This document shows, one piece after another, positions 1-7,607 of a DNA stretch of 64,000 nt (position 1 is its first letter; each line of letters opens with the position of its first letter). The stretch covers positions 1-64,000 of the forward strand of contig NZ_JAGGOW010000102.1 of NCBI RefSeq assembly GCF_018614135.1, given 5' to 3'. Under the pieces are notes generated by a model, which worked only from the letters and a program-made list of their open reading frames with translations, was not told the DNA's origin and did not search any database. The stretch is from Streptomyces sp. ISL-66. Its GTDB lineage: Bacteria; Actinomycetota; Actinomycetes; Streptomycetales; Streptomycetaceae. Position numbers and translations under genes: made by a program.

Positions 1-122
1 ATCGGAATCCGGGATACCCCGGTAATTCGGGGCGGTGGGGTCCTCATTTCCTGTCCGGTGAGGCCCGCATCACCAGTAAGCCCCGGCGGGGACACCCCGG
101 TCACGTTCCGGAAACTCGGGAC

Positions 123-151
123 TTGACACACCCGTAAACCCCACGTAAAAG
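123..151 (+). promoter_or_regulatory. Vegetative-type promoter for the DUF4232 gene
   Basis: A TTGACA hexamer at 123-128 is followed after exactly 17 bases by TAAAAG at 146-151, a good match to a housekeeping sigma (HrdB) promoter. It lies about 110 bases before the DUF4232 start. A short CCCCTGC/GCAGGGG hairpin follows at about 160-180. Confidence 0.5.
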
Positions 152-259
152 CCCCTTTTCCCCTGCCTCCGCAGCAGGGGCGGACGAGTGCACGGGCCGT
201 GTGAGAGCGCTACGCATGCCGCCGACCCGGGGCGGTGCCACGCTGAGGAGATGAAGGAC

Positions 260-856
260 ATGAAGGAGCTACAGGGCGGGAATGGCATGGAGAGCACGAA
301 GGGCACGACGCGGGATCGCGTGGCCAGAGCCCCGTCCCTGTGGCTCGCGGCGGCCGCCCTGGCCTGCGGCCTCCTGCCGGCCGCCGGTCCGGCCGCCGCC
401 GCGCAGGAGACGGCAGGGCGGTGGGCGCCCGCTGCCGCTCCCTGTACGAGCGAGCAGCTCATCGCGAACAGCGCGCAGCGCATCGGCGGCACCCAGGTCC
501 GGATCACCGTGATCAACGACGGCCCGGGGCCGTGCGTCCTGGCGGGATACCCCACCGTGGCCCTCGCCGGTCAGGGCTCGCCGGACCGCAACAAGCCCCT
601 CCACGTGATCCGGCAGGGCCAGGCACGCGCCGTGCACCTCGCGGTCGGCGGCCGGGCCTCGACCCAGCTCACCTTCACCCCCGTGCTCGGCGAGGCCGAC
701 GGGTACTGCGCGTCCGGCGCCGGGCCCACCGTCGCGCCCTCGATCGTGCTGGGCGTGGGAGGAGGCGGCTTCCAGCTGGCGCCCGATGACGGCGGGCTCT
801 TCGCACTCTGCGGCACCACCGTGCAGGCCACGGCCTTCCGCGGGAGCCGTTCCTGA
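260..856 (+). CDS. Secreted DUF4232 domain protein
   Basis: About 198 residues. The basic N-terminus (RDRVARAPS) is followed by a hydrophobic Ala/Leu segment and an Ala-rich cleavage region, read as a signal peptide, so the product should be exported. The mature part has the layout I associate with DUF4232: four cysteines in CTSEQL, GPCVLAGYP, GYCASG and ALCGTT contexts, and a beta-rich body with an N-D-G-P-G-P-C core. The function of the family is not known. ATG 260 was chosen because GAGGAG lies 9 bases upstream; ATG 251 sits too close to it, and ATG 287 is a further alternative. A TTGACA/TAAAAG promoter precedes it. It appears monocistronic and faces the crotonase gene. Confidence 0.8.
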   Translation: MKELQGGNGMESTKGTTRDRVARAPSLWLAAAALACGLLPAAGPAAAAQETAGRWAPAAAPCTSEQLIANSAQRIGGTQVRITVINDGPGPCVLAGYPTVALAGQGSPDRNKPLHVIRQGQARAVHLAVGGRASTQLTFTPVLGEADGYCASGAGPTVAPSIVLGVGGGGFQLAPDDGGLFALCGTTVQATAFRGSRS

Positions 857-969
857 CTCGGCCCGGCTCCGCCCGGCTCCAGCCGACTCCGGCCGTCAGC
901 GATCCGTAGGGACTCGGCCGGCCGGCCGCACTCCGGGCACCGAGGAGGCGCCCTTGCGGCTCACGCGGC

Positions 970-1782
970 TCAGCCGGTGAAGGAGCCGTGGCGGCCGGCT
1001 CCGCCCGCGAAGCGGTCGGCGCCGGCTCGGGTCTCCCCCGCGGTGAGCGGTACGAGGCCGTGCCGGTACTCGGCGGCCAGGGCCTCCGGCTCGGCCAGGC
1101 CGTGCTGCTCCCGTACGGAGAGCCGGTCGTGCCGCAGGCACACCTGCGGGAACCCGGCGATCTCGTGGGCGAGGAGCTCCGCCGACCGGCGGGCCTCCCC
1201 CGGCGGGACGAGACGGTTGACGAGGCCGAACCCGTACGCCTCGGCGGCGGTCACGGGCCGGCCGGTGAGGATCAGGTCCATCGCGCGGCTCTCGCCGATC
1301 AGGCGCGGCAGCCGCACCGTACCGCCGTCGATCAGCGGCACGCCCCAGCGGCGGCAGAACACCCCGAAGGTCGCGTCGTCCTCGGCCACCCGCAGGTCGC
1401 ACCACAGGGCCAGTTCGAGTCCGCCCGCCACCGCGTGGCCGCTGATCGCGGCGATCACCGGTTTGGTCAGGCGCATCCGCGTGGGGCCCATCGGGCCGTC
1501 GCCTTCGCGCGTCACCTGGTTGCCGCGGTCGGTGCCGACGGCCTTGAGGTCCGCGCCCGCGCAGAACGTGCCTCCCTCGCCCCACAACACGGCGACGGAC
1601 GCGTCCTCGTCTTCCTCGAACACACGGAAGGCGTCGGCGAGTTGGGCAGCCGTCGGGCCGTCGACGGCGTTGCGGACGTCCGGGCGGCTCAGGATCAACG
1701 TACGGACCGGTCCGTCACGTTCGATCCGGACGGCAGGCGGGTCGACGGGCGCCGTCCCGGGCGTTTCAGAGGTCGTGGCCAC
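970..1782 (-). CDS. Crotonase-family protein (enoyl-CoA hydratase-like)
   Basis: 270 residues, the normal length for the crotonase fold. The oxyanion-hole segment GGTFCAGADLKAVG and the following GHAVAGGLELALWCDLR core are clear. In classical enoyl-CoA hydratase two glutamates act on water; here the first position falls in FGVFCRRWG (no Glu) and the second in SRAMDL (Asp), so simple hydratase activity is doubtful and the true reaction is unknown. The reading frame extends upstream to 1893, but GTG 1782 is preferred because GGAG lies about 7 bases ahead and homology begins there. It is divergent from the VOC gene at 1977. Confidence 0.85.
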   Translation of the reverse strand: MATTSETPGTAPVDPPAVRIERDGPVRTLILSRPDVRNAVDGPTAAQLADAFRVFEEDEDASVAVLWGEGGTFCAGADLKAVGTDRGNQVTREGDGPMGPTRMRLTKPVIAAISGHAVAGGLELALWCDLRVAEDDATFGVFCRRWGVPLIDGGTVRLPRLIGESRAMDLILTGRPVTAAEAYGFGLVNRLVPPGEARRSAELLAHEIAGFPQVCLRHDRLSVREQHGLAEPEALAAEYRHGLVPLTAGETRAGADRFAGGAGRHGSFTG

Positions 1783-1976
1783 AGCGGAACTCCATGGGTT
1801 CGGTCCAGTGGTGCCGGCAGGTGCGGGGGAGGTACGAAGGACCACTCTGCAGCACGGCGCCGCGGGCGGTGCCCGGCTCCGGGATTCCGCCATGGAGCGA
1901 CGCGGGCGGTCGAGCGGCGGGCGCCGGTGTCCGGTGCCAGGCTGGGGACGTACAGGATGCGCGGAAGGGAAGGCCC

Positions 1977-2771
1977 ATGATCACCACTGACTTCGCCCCT
2001 GGATCCCCCTGCTGGCTCGACCTCGGCGCTCCCGACGTCGGCGCCGCCGCCGCCTTCTACGGCGCCGTACTCGGGTGGGAGTACGAGCCCATGGAGGGGG
2101 AGGACATGGAAGGCGGGATGTTCCGGAAGGACGGCAAGATCGTCGCCGGACTCGGCAAGCTCACCGAGGAGGGGGCGCGCTCGGCCTGGATGATCTACTA
2201 CAGCGTCACCGACGCGGACGCCACGACGCAGGCCGTCGAGCGCGCCGGCGGCACGGTGCGGGTGGCGACCATGGACCTCGGAGAGTGGGGTCGCATGGCG
2301 CAGTACAGCGACCCGCTGGGCGGCCAGTTCGCCGTGTGGGAGCCGGGAAAGGACTCGGGTGTCGAGCTGGTGGACGAACCGGGTTCGCTGGCCTGGACGG
2401 AGCTGTACACGAGCGACGCGGCGGCCGCCAAGGACTTCTACGGTGGCGTCTTGGGCTGGCGGTTCAGCGACACGCGGATGCCGGGCGGCGGGGGGACGTA
2501 CTCCCTCATCACGCCTGCCGGACTTCCCGAGGAGCGCATGCACGGCGGCCTCATGGAGGTTCCGGCGCAGAACCTCGCCCTGGCCGGGGGCCGGCCGTAC
2601 TGGCACCCCGTCTTCGCCGTCACCGACTGCGACGCCGCGGTCGCCAAGGTCACCGAGAACGGTGGCAGCGTGCGGACGGGGCCCGACGACGCCGAGGGCG
2701 TCGGCCGACTGGCGGTCTGCCTCGACCCGTCGAACGCGGACTTCGTGGTGCTGGCCCGGGCCGGGAGCTGA
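1977..2771 (+). CDS. Two-domain VOC (glyoxalase-like) protein
   Basis: 264 residues with two tandem VOC modules. The first begins at PCWLDLGAPDVGAAAAFYG (about residue 10), and the second at LAWTELYTSDAAAAKDFYG (about residue 140). Each shows the usual ending in which a D-P-x-G or D-P-S segment precedes FAVWEP or FVVLARA. Such double-VOC proteins are common in actinobacteria (Cfp30B/27 kDa antigen-like), usually with unknown substrates. ATG 1977 is preceded by GGAAGGGAAGG. A similar double-VOC protein lies at 37293-38126. A small stem (CGCCG/CGGCG) in the 2772-2902 gap could end the transcript weakly. Confidence 0.85.
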   Translation: MITTDFAPGSPCWLDLGAPDVGAAAAFYGAVLGWEYEPMEGEDMEGGMFRKDGKIVAGLGKLTEEGARSAWMIYYSVTDADATTQAVERAGGTVRVATMDLGEWGRMAQYSDPLGGQFAVWEPGKDSGVELVDEPGSLAWTELYTSDAAAAKDFYGGVLGWRFSDTRMPGGGGTYSLITPAGLPEERMHGGLMEVPAQNLALAGGRPYWHPVFAVTDCDAAVAKVTENGGSVRTGPDDAEGVGRLAVCLDPSNADFVVLARAGS

Positions 2772-2902
2772 GCTCCGGAGCTGCTGACGCCACGCCCACC
2801 TGAGGGTGAAGCCCCGCCGAAGATCGGCGGTGGCGCCCGCAGGACCGGAACACTGTGCCCCGGTACGGGCGTCCGTACCCCTGGCCTCCGGGAGCGGAAC
2901 AG

Positions 2903-5305
2903 ATGTCGAACGGAACGGTCCTGCTGGCACTGCGGGAGAATCCACTGGGAGGCGGCGTCAGCGCCGAGCAACTACGGCGCATCGGCAAGGAGTTGGAGAA
3001 TCAGGCTCTGGAGCTGCGCTGGGCGCCGAGTGCGCGCGACGCACGGGCCGGCCTGCAGACCGAGGCCGGTCTCGCGGCGGCCGTGGTGGCCTGGGACCTG
3101 CCGCGTACGGCGGGTGGCGCGGTCGAGGAGGGGGGCGGCGGGGAAGTCCTGCGGCACATCGGGCGCCGCTTCAAGGACCTGCCGGTCTTCCTCGTGATGG
3201 CGGACGAGGCGGACCAGGACCTGGAGCGGCTGCCGCTGTGGGTCTCGGAAACGGTGGTCGGTTACATCTGGCCGCTGGAGGACACGCCGTCCTTCATCGC
3301 GGGCCGGGTCGCGTCGGCGGCCCGCGGCTACCACCGTGACCTCCTGCCGCCGTTCTTCAAGGCCCTGCGCCGGTTCGAGGACTCCCACGAGTACTCCTGG
3401 CACACGCCCGCCCACTCCGGCGGGGTCGCCTTCCTCAAGTCCCCGGTCGGGCGGGCCTTCTTCGACTACTACGGCGAGCGGCTGTTCCGCACCGACCTGT
3501 CGATCTCGGTCGGGGAGCTCGGGTCGCTCTTCGAGCACAACGGCCCGATCGGGGAGGCCGAACGCAACGCCGCCCGCGTCTTCGGCTCCGACCGCACCTA
3601 TTTCGTCCTGCACGGCGACTCCACCGCGGACCGGATGGTCGGCCACTACAGCGTGACGACCGACGAGATCGCGCTCGTCGACCGCAACTGCCACAAGTCG
3701 GTCCTGCACGGGCTGGTGATCTCCGGAGCGCGCCCCGTCTACCTGGTACCGACGCGCAACGGCTTCGGCCTCGCCGGCCCCCTGCCGCCCGCCGTGACCG
3801 CCCCGGCGGCGGTGGCCGCGAGGATCGCGGCGAACCCGCTCACGGCCGGGGCCCTCTCCCCCGCGGCCCAGTACGCGGTCCTCACCAACTCCACGTACGA
3901 CGGGCTGTGTTACGACACCGTCGCGGCGGCCCGGGCCTTCGCGCCGAGCACCCCGCGGCTGCACTTCGACGAGGCCTGGTTCGCGTACGCCCGCTTCCAC
4001 CCGCTGTACGCGGGCCGCTACGGCATGGCCGTCGGACCGGACACCTTCCCGGACGCGACCGATGCCCGCCCGGGCGACGGTACGGGGCCGGGGCGGCCCA
4101 CGGTCTTCGCGACGCAGTCGACGCACAAGCTGCTGGCGGCGCTCTCCCAGTGCGCGATGGTCCACGTGAAGTCGTCACCCCGGGCCCCGGTCGAACACGA
4201 GCGGTTCAACGAGGCGTTCATGATGCACGGCACCACCTCGCCGCTGTATCCCGCGATCGCCTCCCTGGACGTGGCCACCGCCATGATGGACGGCCCGCAG
4301 GGCCGGTGGCTGATCGACGAGGCCGTGACCGAGGCGATCCGGTTCCGTCAGGCCGTGGTCCGCACCGGGCGCCGCATCGCCGCCGCCGGGGACCGGCCGG
4401 GCTGGTTCTTCGGCGTGTGGCAGCCCGAGTCGGTCACCGACCCGGCGACCGGGGCGCGCGTCGCCTTCGCGGACGCGCCGCCGTCCCTGCTGAGCCGCGA
4501 GCCGTCCTGCTGGCACTTGGAGCCGGGCGCCGACTGGCACGGCTTCGCGGGGCTGAGCGAGGGCTACTGCCTGCTGGACCCGGTCAAGGTGACCCTGACC
4601 TGCCCCGGGGTGAGCGCCACCGGTCAGACCGGCGACTGGGGCATTCCGGCGCGGATCCTCACCGCCTACCTGGCGGCGCGCGGGATCGTCGTGGAGAAGA
4701 CGGACAGCTACACCACGCTGATCCTGTTCTCGATGGGCATCACCAAGGGCAAGTGGGGCACCCTGATGGACGCCCTCATGGACTTCAAGGCCCTCCACGA
4801 CACGGACGCGCCGCTGGACCGGGTCCTTCCGGGGCTGGTCGAGCGCTTCCCGCGCCGTTACGGCCGTACCACCCTGGGCACCCTGTGCCGCGAGATGCAC
4901 GAGCACCTGACCCGCGCCGAGCTGATCGGCGCCCTCGACGCCGCCTTCCAGGAGCTCCCGGAGCCGGTCGCCCCGCCGCGCCACTGCTACCAGCTGCTGA
5001 TCCGGGGCGGTACGGAACGCGTACGGCTGGCGGAGGCGGCCGGGCGGGTCGCCGCGGCGATGGTGACCGTGACCCCGCCCGGGATCCCCGTACTGATGCC
5101 CGGGGAATCCACGGGCGGTCCGGACGGACCGCTGCTGCGGTACCTGCGCGCCCTGGAGGCCTTCGACCGGAGCTTCCCGGGGTTCCACAGCGAGGCCCAC
5201 GGGGTGAGCGTGGATCCCGAGAACGGCGACTACCTGATCGAGTGCGTCCGTACGGCCGCCGAGGGAGGGGGCGGTGACGCGCCGGACTACTCGCCGAGCT
5301 CGTAG
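2903..5305 (+). CDS. PLP-dependent Orn/Lys/Arg decarboxylase family protein
   Basis: 800 residues, close to the length of acid-inducible type arginine/lysine decarboxylases. Residues about 1-120 form a response-regulator-like wing domain. The large fold-I PLP domain follows, with HSGG near residue 175, the substrate Asp segment LHFDEAWFAYARFHPLY, and the Schiff-base lysine in TQSTHKLLAALSQ (Lys about 409). The C-terminal domain starts near residue 640. Family members decarboxylate basic amino acids to polyamines or agmatine; which substrate is used cannot be read from sequence. ATG 2903 has GGGAG 8 bases upstream and is preferred to the upstream in-frame start at 2855. Its last 19 bases overlap the convergent DUF3224 gene. 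Confidence 0.88.
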   Translation: MSNGTVLLALRENPLGGGVSAEQLRRIGKELENQALELRWAPSARDARAGLQTEAGLAAAVVAWDLPRTAGGAVEEGGGGEVLRHIGRRFKDLPVFLVMADEADQDLERLPLWVSETVVGYIWPLEDTPSFIAGRVASAARGYHRDLLPPFFKALRRFEDSHEYSWHTPAHSGGVAFLKSPVGRAFFDYYGERLFRTDLSISVGELGSLFEHNGPIGEAERNAARVFGSDRTYFVLHGDSTADRMVGHYSVTTDEIALVDRNCHKSVLHGLVISGARPVYLVPTRNGFGLAGPLPPAVTAPAAVAARIAANPLTAGALSPAAQYAVLTNSTYDGLCYDTVAAARAFAPSTPRLHFDEAWFAYARFHPLYAGRYGMAVGPDTFPDATDARPGDGTGPGRPTVFATQSTHKLLAALSQCAMVHVKSSPRAPVEHERFNEAFMMHGTTSPLYPAIASLDVATAMMDGPQGRWLIDEAVTEAIRFRQAVVRTGRRIAAAGDRPGWFFGVWQPESVTDPATGARVAFADAPPSLLSREPSCWHLEPGADWHGFAGLSEGYCLLDPVKVTLTCPGVSATGQTGDWGIPARILTAYLAARGIVVEKTDSYTTLILFSMGITKGKWGTLMDALMDFKALHDTDAPLDRVLPGLVERFPRRYGRTTLGTLCREMHEHLTRAELIGALDAAFQELPEPVAPPRHCYQLLIRGGTERVRLAEAAGRVAAAMVTVTPPGIPVLMPGESTGGPDGPLLRYLRALEAFDRSFPGFHSEAHGVSVDPENGDYLIECVRTAAEGGGGDAPDYSPSS

Positions 5306-5694
5306 TCGAACCAGATCCGGTGGGTGCCGTCCGCGTCGACGGCCATCCCGCCGGTCCCGGTGATCCCGGCCAGCGCACCCGTTCCGCTCGTCGGCACGAC
5401 GGCGAAGAACTCCTGCTGCCTCCCTTCGCCCAGGGTCGTCGCGGAGTGCGCGAAATTGAAGGCGCCCGCCCGTCCGTGGAGCGCCCCCTCGAAGGACTCC
5501 ATCGCGACGTACGTTCCCGTTCCGGTGGACTGGTCGAACGCGGCGGTGAACAAGGTGGCGGAGCGCCCGGTGACCTCGCCCTCGTACTCCTTGCGCATCG
5601 TCGCGACACCGACCGGCAGCGCCGTCTCGATCTCGGGGGCCGGTACCGCGGCCGGGGTGAACTCGGTGACTTCGAACGTTCCTGAGGCTCGCAT
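5287..5694 (-). CDS. DUF3224 domain protein
   Basis: 135 residues. The start motif MRASGTFEVTEFTP and the core in which EGEVTGRS leads to a YVAMESFEG segment and an SGTGALAGITGTGGM segment match the DUF3224 family as I recall it, a small soluble beta-barrel-like protein of unknown role. ATG 5694 was chosen because upstream codons in the open frame (to 5796) are not family-like. It is convergent with the decarboxylase gene, overlapping by 19 bases, so the two transcripts are antisense at their ends. Confidence 0.8.
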   Translation of the reverse strand: MRASGTFEVTEFTPAAVPAPEIETALPVGVATMRKEYEGEVTGRSATLFTAAFDQSTGTGTYVAMESFEGALHGRAGAFNFAHSATTLGEGRQQEFFAVVPTSGTGALAGITGTGGMAVDADGTHRIWFDYELGE

Positions 5695-5876
5695 CCCCGG
5701 ATCGTATGGCGCGGCACTGACATCGCCACCGGACGCCCGCCCCCGTGATCCGTCGGACAGAACGCGGGGGGCACGGCACACCCACTTGCCCCACACGTGA
5801 GGTGTGAGATCCGCTCCGACCGGTTATCCGAGGACAGGTAACTCCACACTCCACGACAAAGGGGAAAGGGGAAGCC

Positions 5877-6503
5877 GTGGCGCGACCAAGCCAAGAGACC
5901 AGCTCCCGCGTCGGGCTGCACGTGAACGGCCGGAGGTACGAGCTCGACGTGGACCACCGCGTCACGCTCCTGGACCTGCTGCGCGAGCACCTCGGTCTGA
6001 CCGGTGCCAAGAAGGGCTGCGACCACGGCCAGTGCGGCGCCTGCACCGTCCTGGTCGACGGCCGGCGCGTCAACGGCTGCCTGCTGCTCGCCGTCGCCCA
6101 GGACGGCACCCGCGTCACCACCGTGGAAGGGCTCGCCGACGACACACGGGGCCCGCACCCGCTCCAGGAGGCCTTCGTGAAACGGGACGCCTTCCAGTGC
6201 GGCTACTGCACCCCCGGCCAGCTCTGCTCCGCCGTCGGCCTGCTCGCCGAGGCCGCCGCCGACGCGGGCGGCGCGGACCTCAGCCGTACCGGGATCGCCG
6301 AGGCGATGAGCGGCAACCTGTGCCGCTGCGGCGCGTACCCCCGCATCGTGGACGCCGTCCGGGACGTGGCCGCGGCCTCCGAAGGCGCCGACCCGGCCGC
6401 GGACTCCGACCCGGCCGCGGACTCCGACCCGCCTGCGGGCTCCGATCCGACTGCGGGCTCCGATCCGGCCGAGGCCCCCGTAGCCGGGCAGGTGGTCGCG
6501 TGA
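5877..6503 (+). CDS. (2Fe-2S) subunit of PaoABC-type molybdenum hydroxylase
   Basis: 208 residues. Residues about 10-85 form a plant-ferredoxin-like domain with Cys48, Cys53, Cys56 and Cys68 (GCDHGQCGACT, NGC). Residues about 95-165 carry the second 2Fe-2S cluster (CGYCTPGQ, LCRCG). It should pass electrons from the molybdenum centre to the FAD subunit. The last 40 residues are an acidic array of hexapeptides (DPAADS, DPPAGS, DPTAGS) encoded by 18-bp repeats at about 6390-6470, outside the folded part. GTG 5877 is the start, with GGGGAAAGGGG upstream. No Tat signal is visible, unlike E. coli PaoA. First gene of the operon; its stop overlaps the next start. Confidence 0.92.
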   Translation: MARPSQETSSRVGLHVNGRRYELDVDHRVTLLDLLREHLGLTGAKKGCDHGQCGACTVLVDGRRVNGCLLLAVAQDGTRVTTVEGLADDTRGPHPLQEAFVKRDAFQCGYCTPGQLCSAVGLLAEAAADAGGADLSRTGIAEAMSGNLCRCGAYPRIVDAVRDVAAASEGADPAADSDPAADSDPPAGSDPTAGSDPAEAPVAGQVVA

Positions 6504-7507
6504 AGCCGTTCGCGTACGTGCGCGCCGCCGGCCTTCCGGAGGCCGTCGCGGCCCACGGCGCACGGCCCGGCTCCCGCTACCTCGGCGGCGGCACCAACCT
6601 CGTGGACCTCATGAAGCTCGGGGTCGAAGCCCCAGACACCCTCGTCGACCTCACCGGGCTACCGCTCAATGAGGTCGAGGAGACCGCGGCCGGCGGCCTG
6701 CGCATCGGCTCCGGGGTGCGGGGCAGCGACCTCGCGGTCCATCCCCTCGTCCGTACGCGCTACCCGGCCCTTTCCCAGGCGCTCCTGGCCGGCGCCTCGG
6801 CCCAGCTGCGCAATGTCGCCACCACCGGCGGCAACCTGCTCCAGCGCACCCGCTGCCCCTATTTCCAGGACGTGGCCAAACCCTGCAACAAGCGGGAGCC
6901 CGGCACCGGCTGCGGCGCACGCGACGGTATCCACCGCGACCACGCCGTCCTCGGCCACTCCGCGCACTGCATCGCCACCCACCCCTCCGACATGGCCGTG
7001 GCGCTCGACGCGCTCGACGCGGCCGTCGAGCTCCATGGCGCGAACGGCGTCCGTACCGTCGCGGCGACCGACTTCCACCGGCTTCCGGGCGACCACCCCG
7101 AACGGGACACCGTCGTGGAGCCCGGCGAGATCGTCACGGCGGTCACGCTCCCGCCGGAGTGCGCGGGGCTGCCCTCGCGCTACCGCAAGGCCCGCGACCG
7201 CGCCTCGTACGCCTTCGCACTCGCCTCCGTCGCCGCCGTGCTCGACATCGCCGAGGGGCGCGTACGCCACGTCGCGCTCGCCTTCGGCGGGCTCGCCCAC
7301 CGGCCCTGGCGGGCCACCACCGCCGAGGAACGGCTGCTGGGCGCCGCCCCCACCGAGAGGGCCGTGCGGGAGGCCGTCGAAGCCGAGCTCGACCGGGCGG
7401 AGCCGCTGCGCGACAACGCCTTCAAGGTGCCCCTCGCCCGCAATCTCGCCTGCGACGTGCTGAACTCCCTCGCCGCGGACCGCCCCGCCCGCGGAGCCCG
7501 CCCCTGA
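6500..7507 (+). CDS. FAD-binding subunit of PaoABC-type molybdenum hydroxylase
   Basis: 335 residues, CO-dehydrogenase flavoprotein family. FAD contacts are LGGGTNLVDLMK (about residue 32) and TTGGNLLQRTRCP (about residue 108). Four cysteines in RCPYF, PCNK, GCGAR and HCIA form the insert that in E. coli PaoB (YagS) holds an extra 4Fe-4S cluster, pointing to the aldehyde oxidoreductase branch rather than plain xanthine dehydrogenase. GTG 6500 overlaps the TGA of the iron-sulfur gene. The reading frame is open far upstream, but homology begins here. Translation is probably coupled. Confidence 0.92.
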   Translation: MKPFAYVRAAGLPEAVAAHGARPGSRYLGGGTNLVDLMKLGVEAPDTLVDLTGLPLNEVEETAAGGLRIGSGVRGSDLAVHPLVRTRYPALSQALLAGASAQLRNVATTGGNLLQRTRCPYFQDVAKPCNKREPGTGCGARDGIHRDHAVLGHSAHCIATHPSDMAVALDALDAAVELHGANGVRTVAATDFHRLPGDHPERDTVVEPGEIVTAVTLPPECAGLPSRYRKARDRASYAFALASVAAVLDIAEGRVRHVALAFGGLAHRPWRATTAEERLLGAAPTERAVREAVEAELDRAEPLRDNAFKVPLARNLACDVLNSLAADRPARGARP

Positions 7508-7607
7508 AACCCCGCTCCCACTCCCTCCTCTCCCTCCCACCCCCTCCCACGCTCCCCCCACACCCCTCCACCCCACCCCACCCCGTCCCGGATCGCGAGG
7601 ACCCGCC

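Noticed and set aside
2972..4165. Long minus-strand frame of 397 residues opposite the decarboxylase gene.
   Set aside because: Arg/Gly/Val-rich composition of a shadow frame; the plus strand has clear family motifs.
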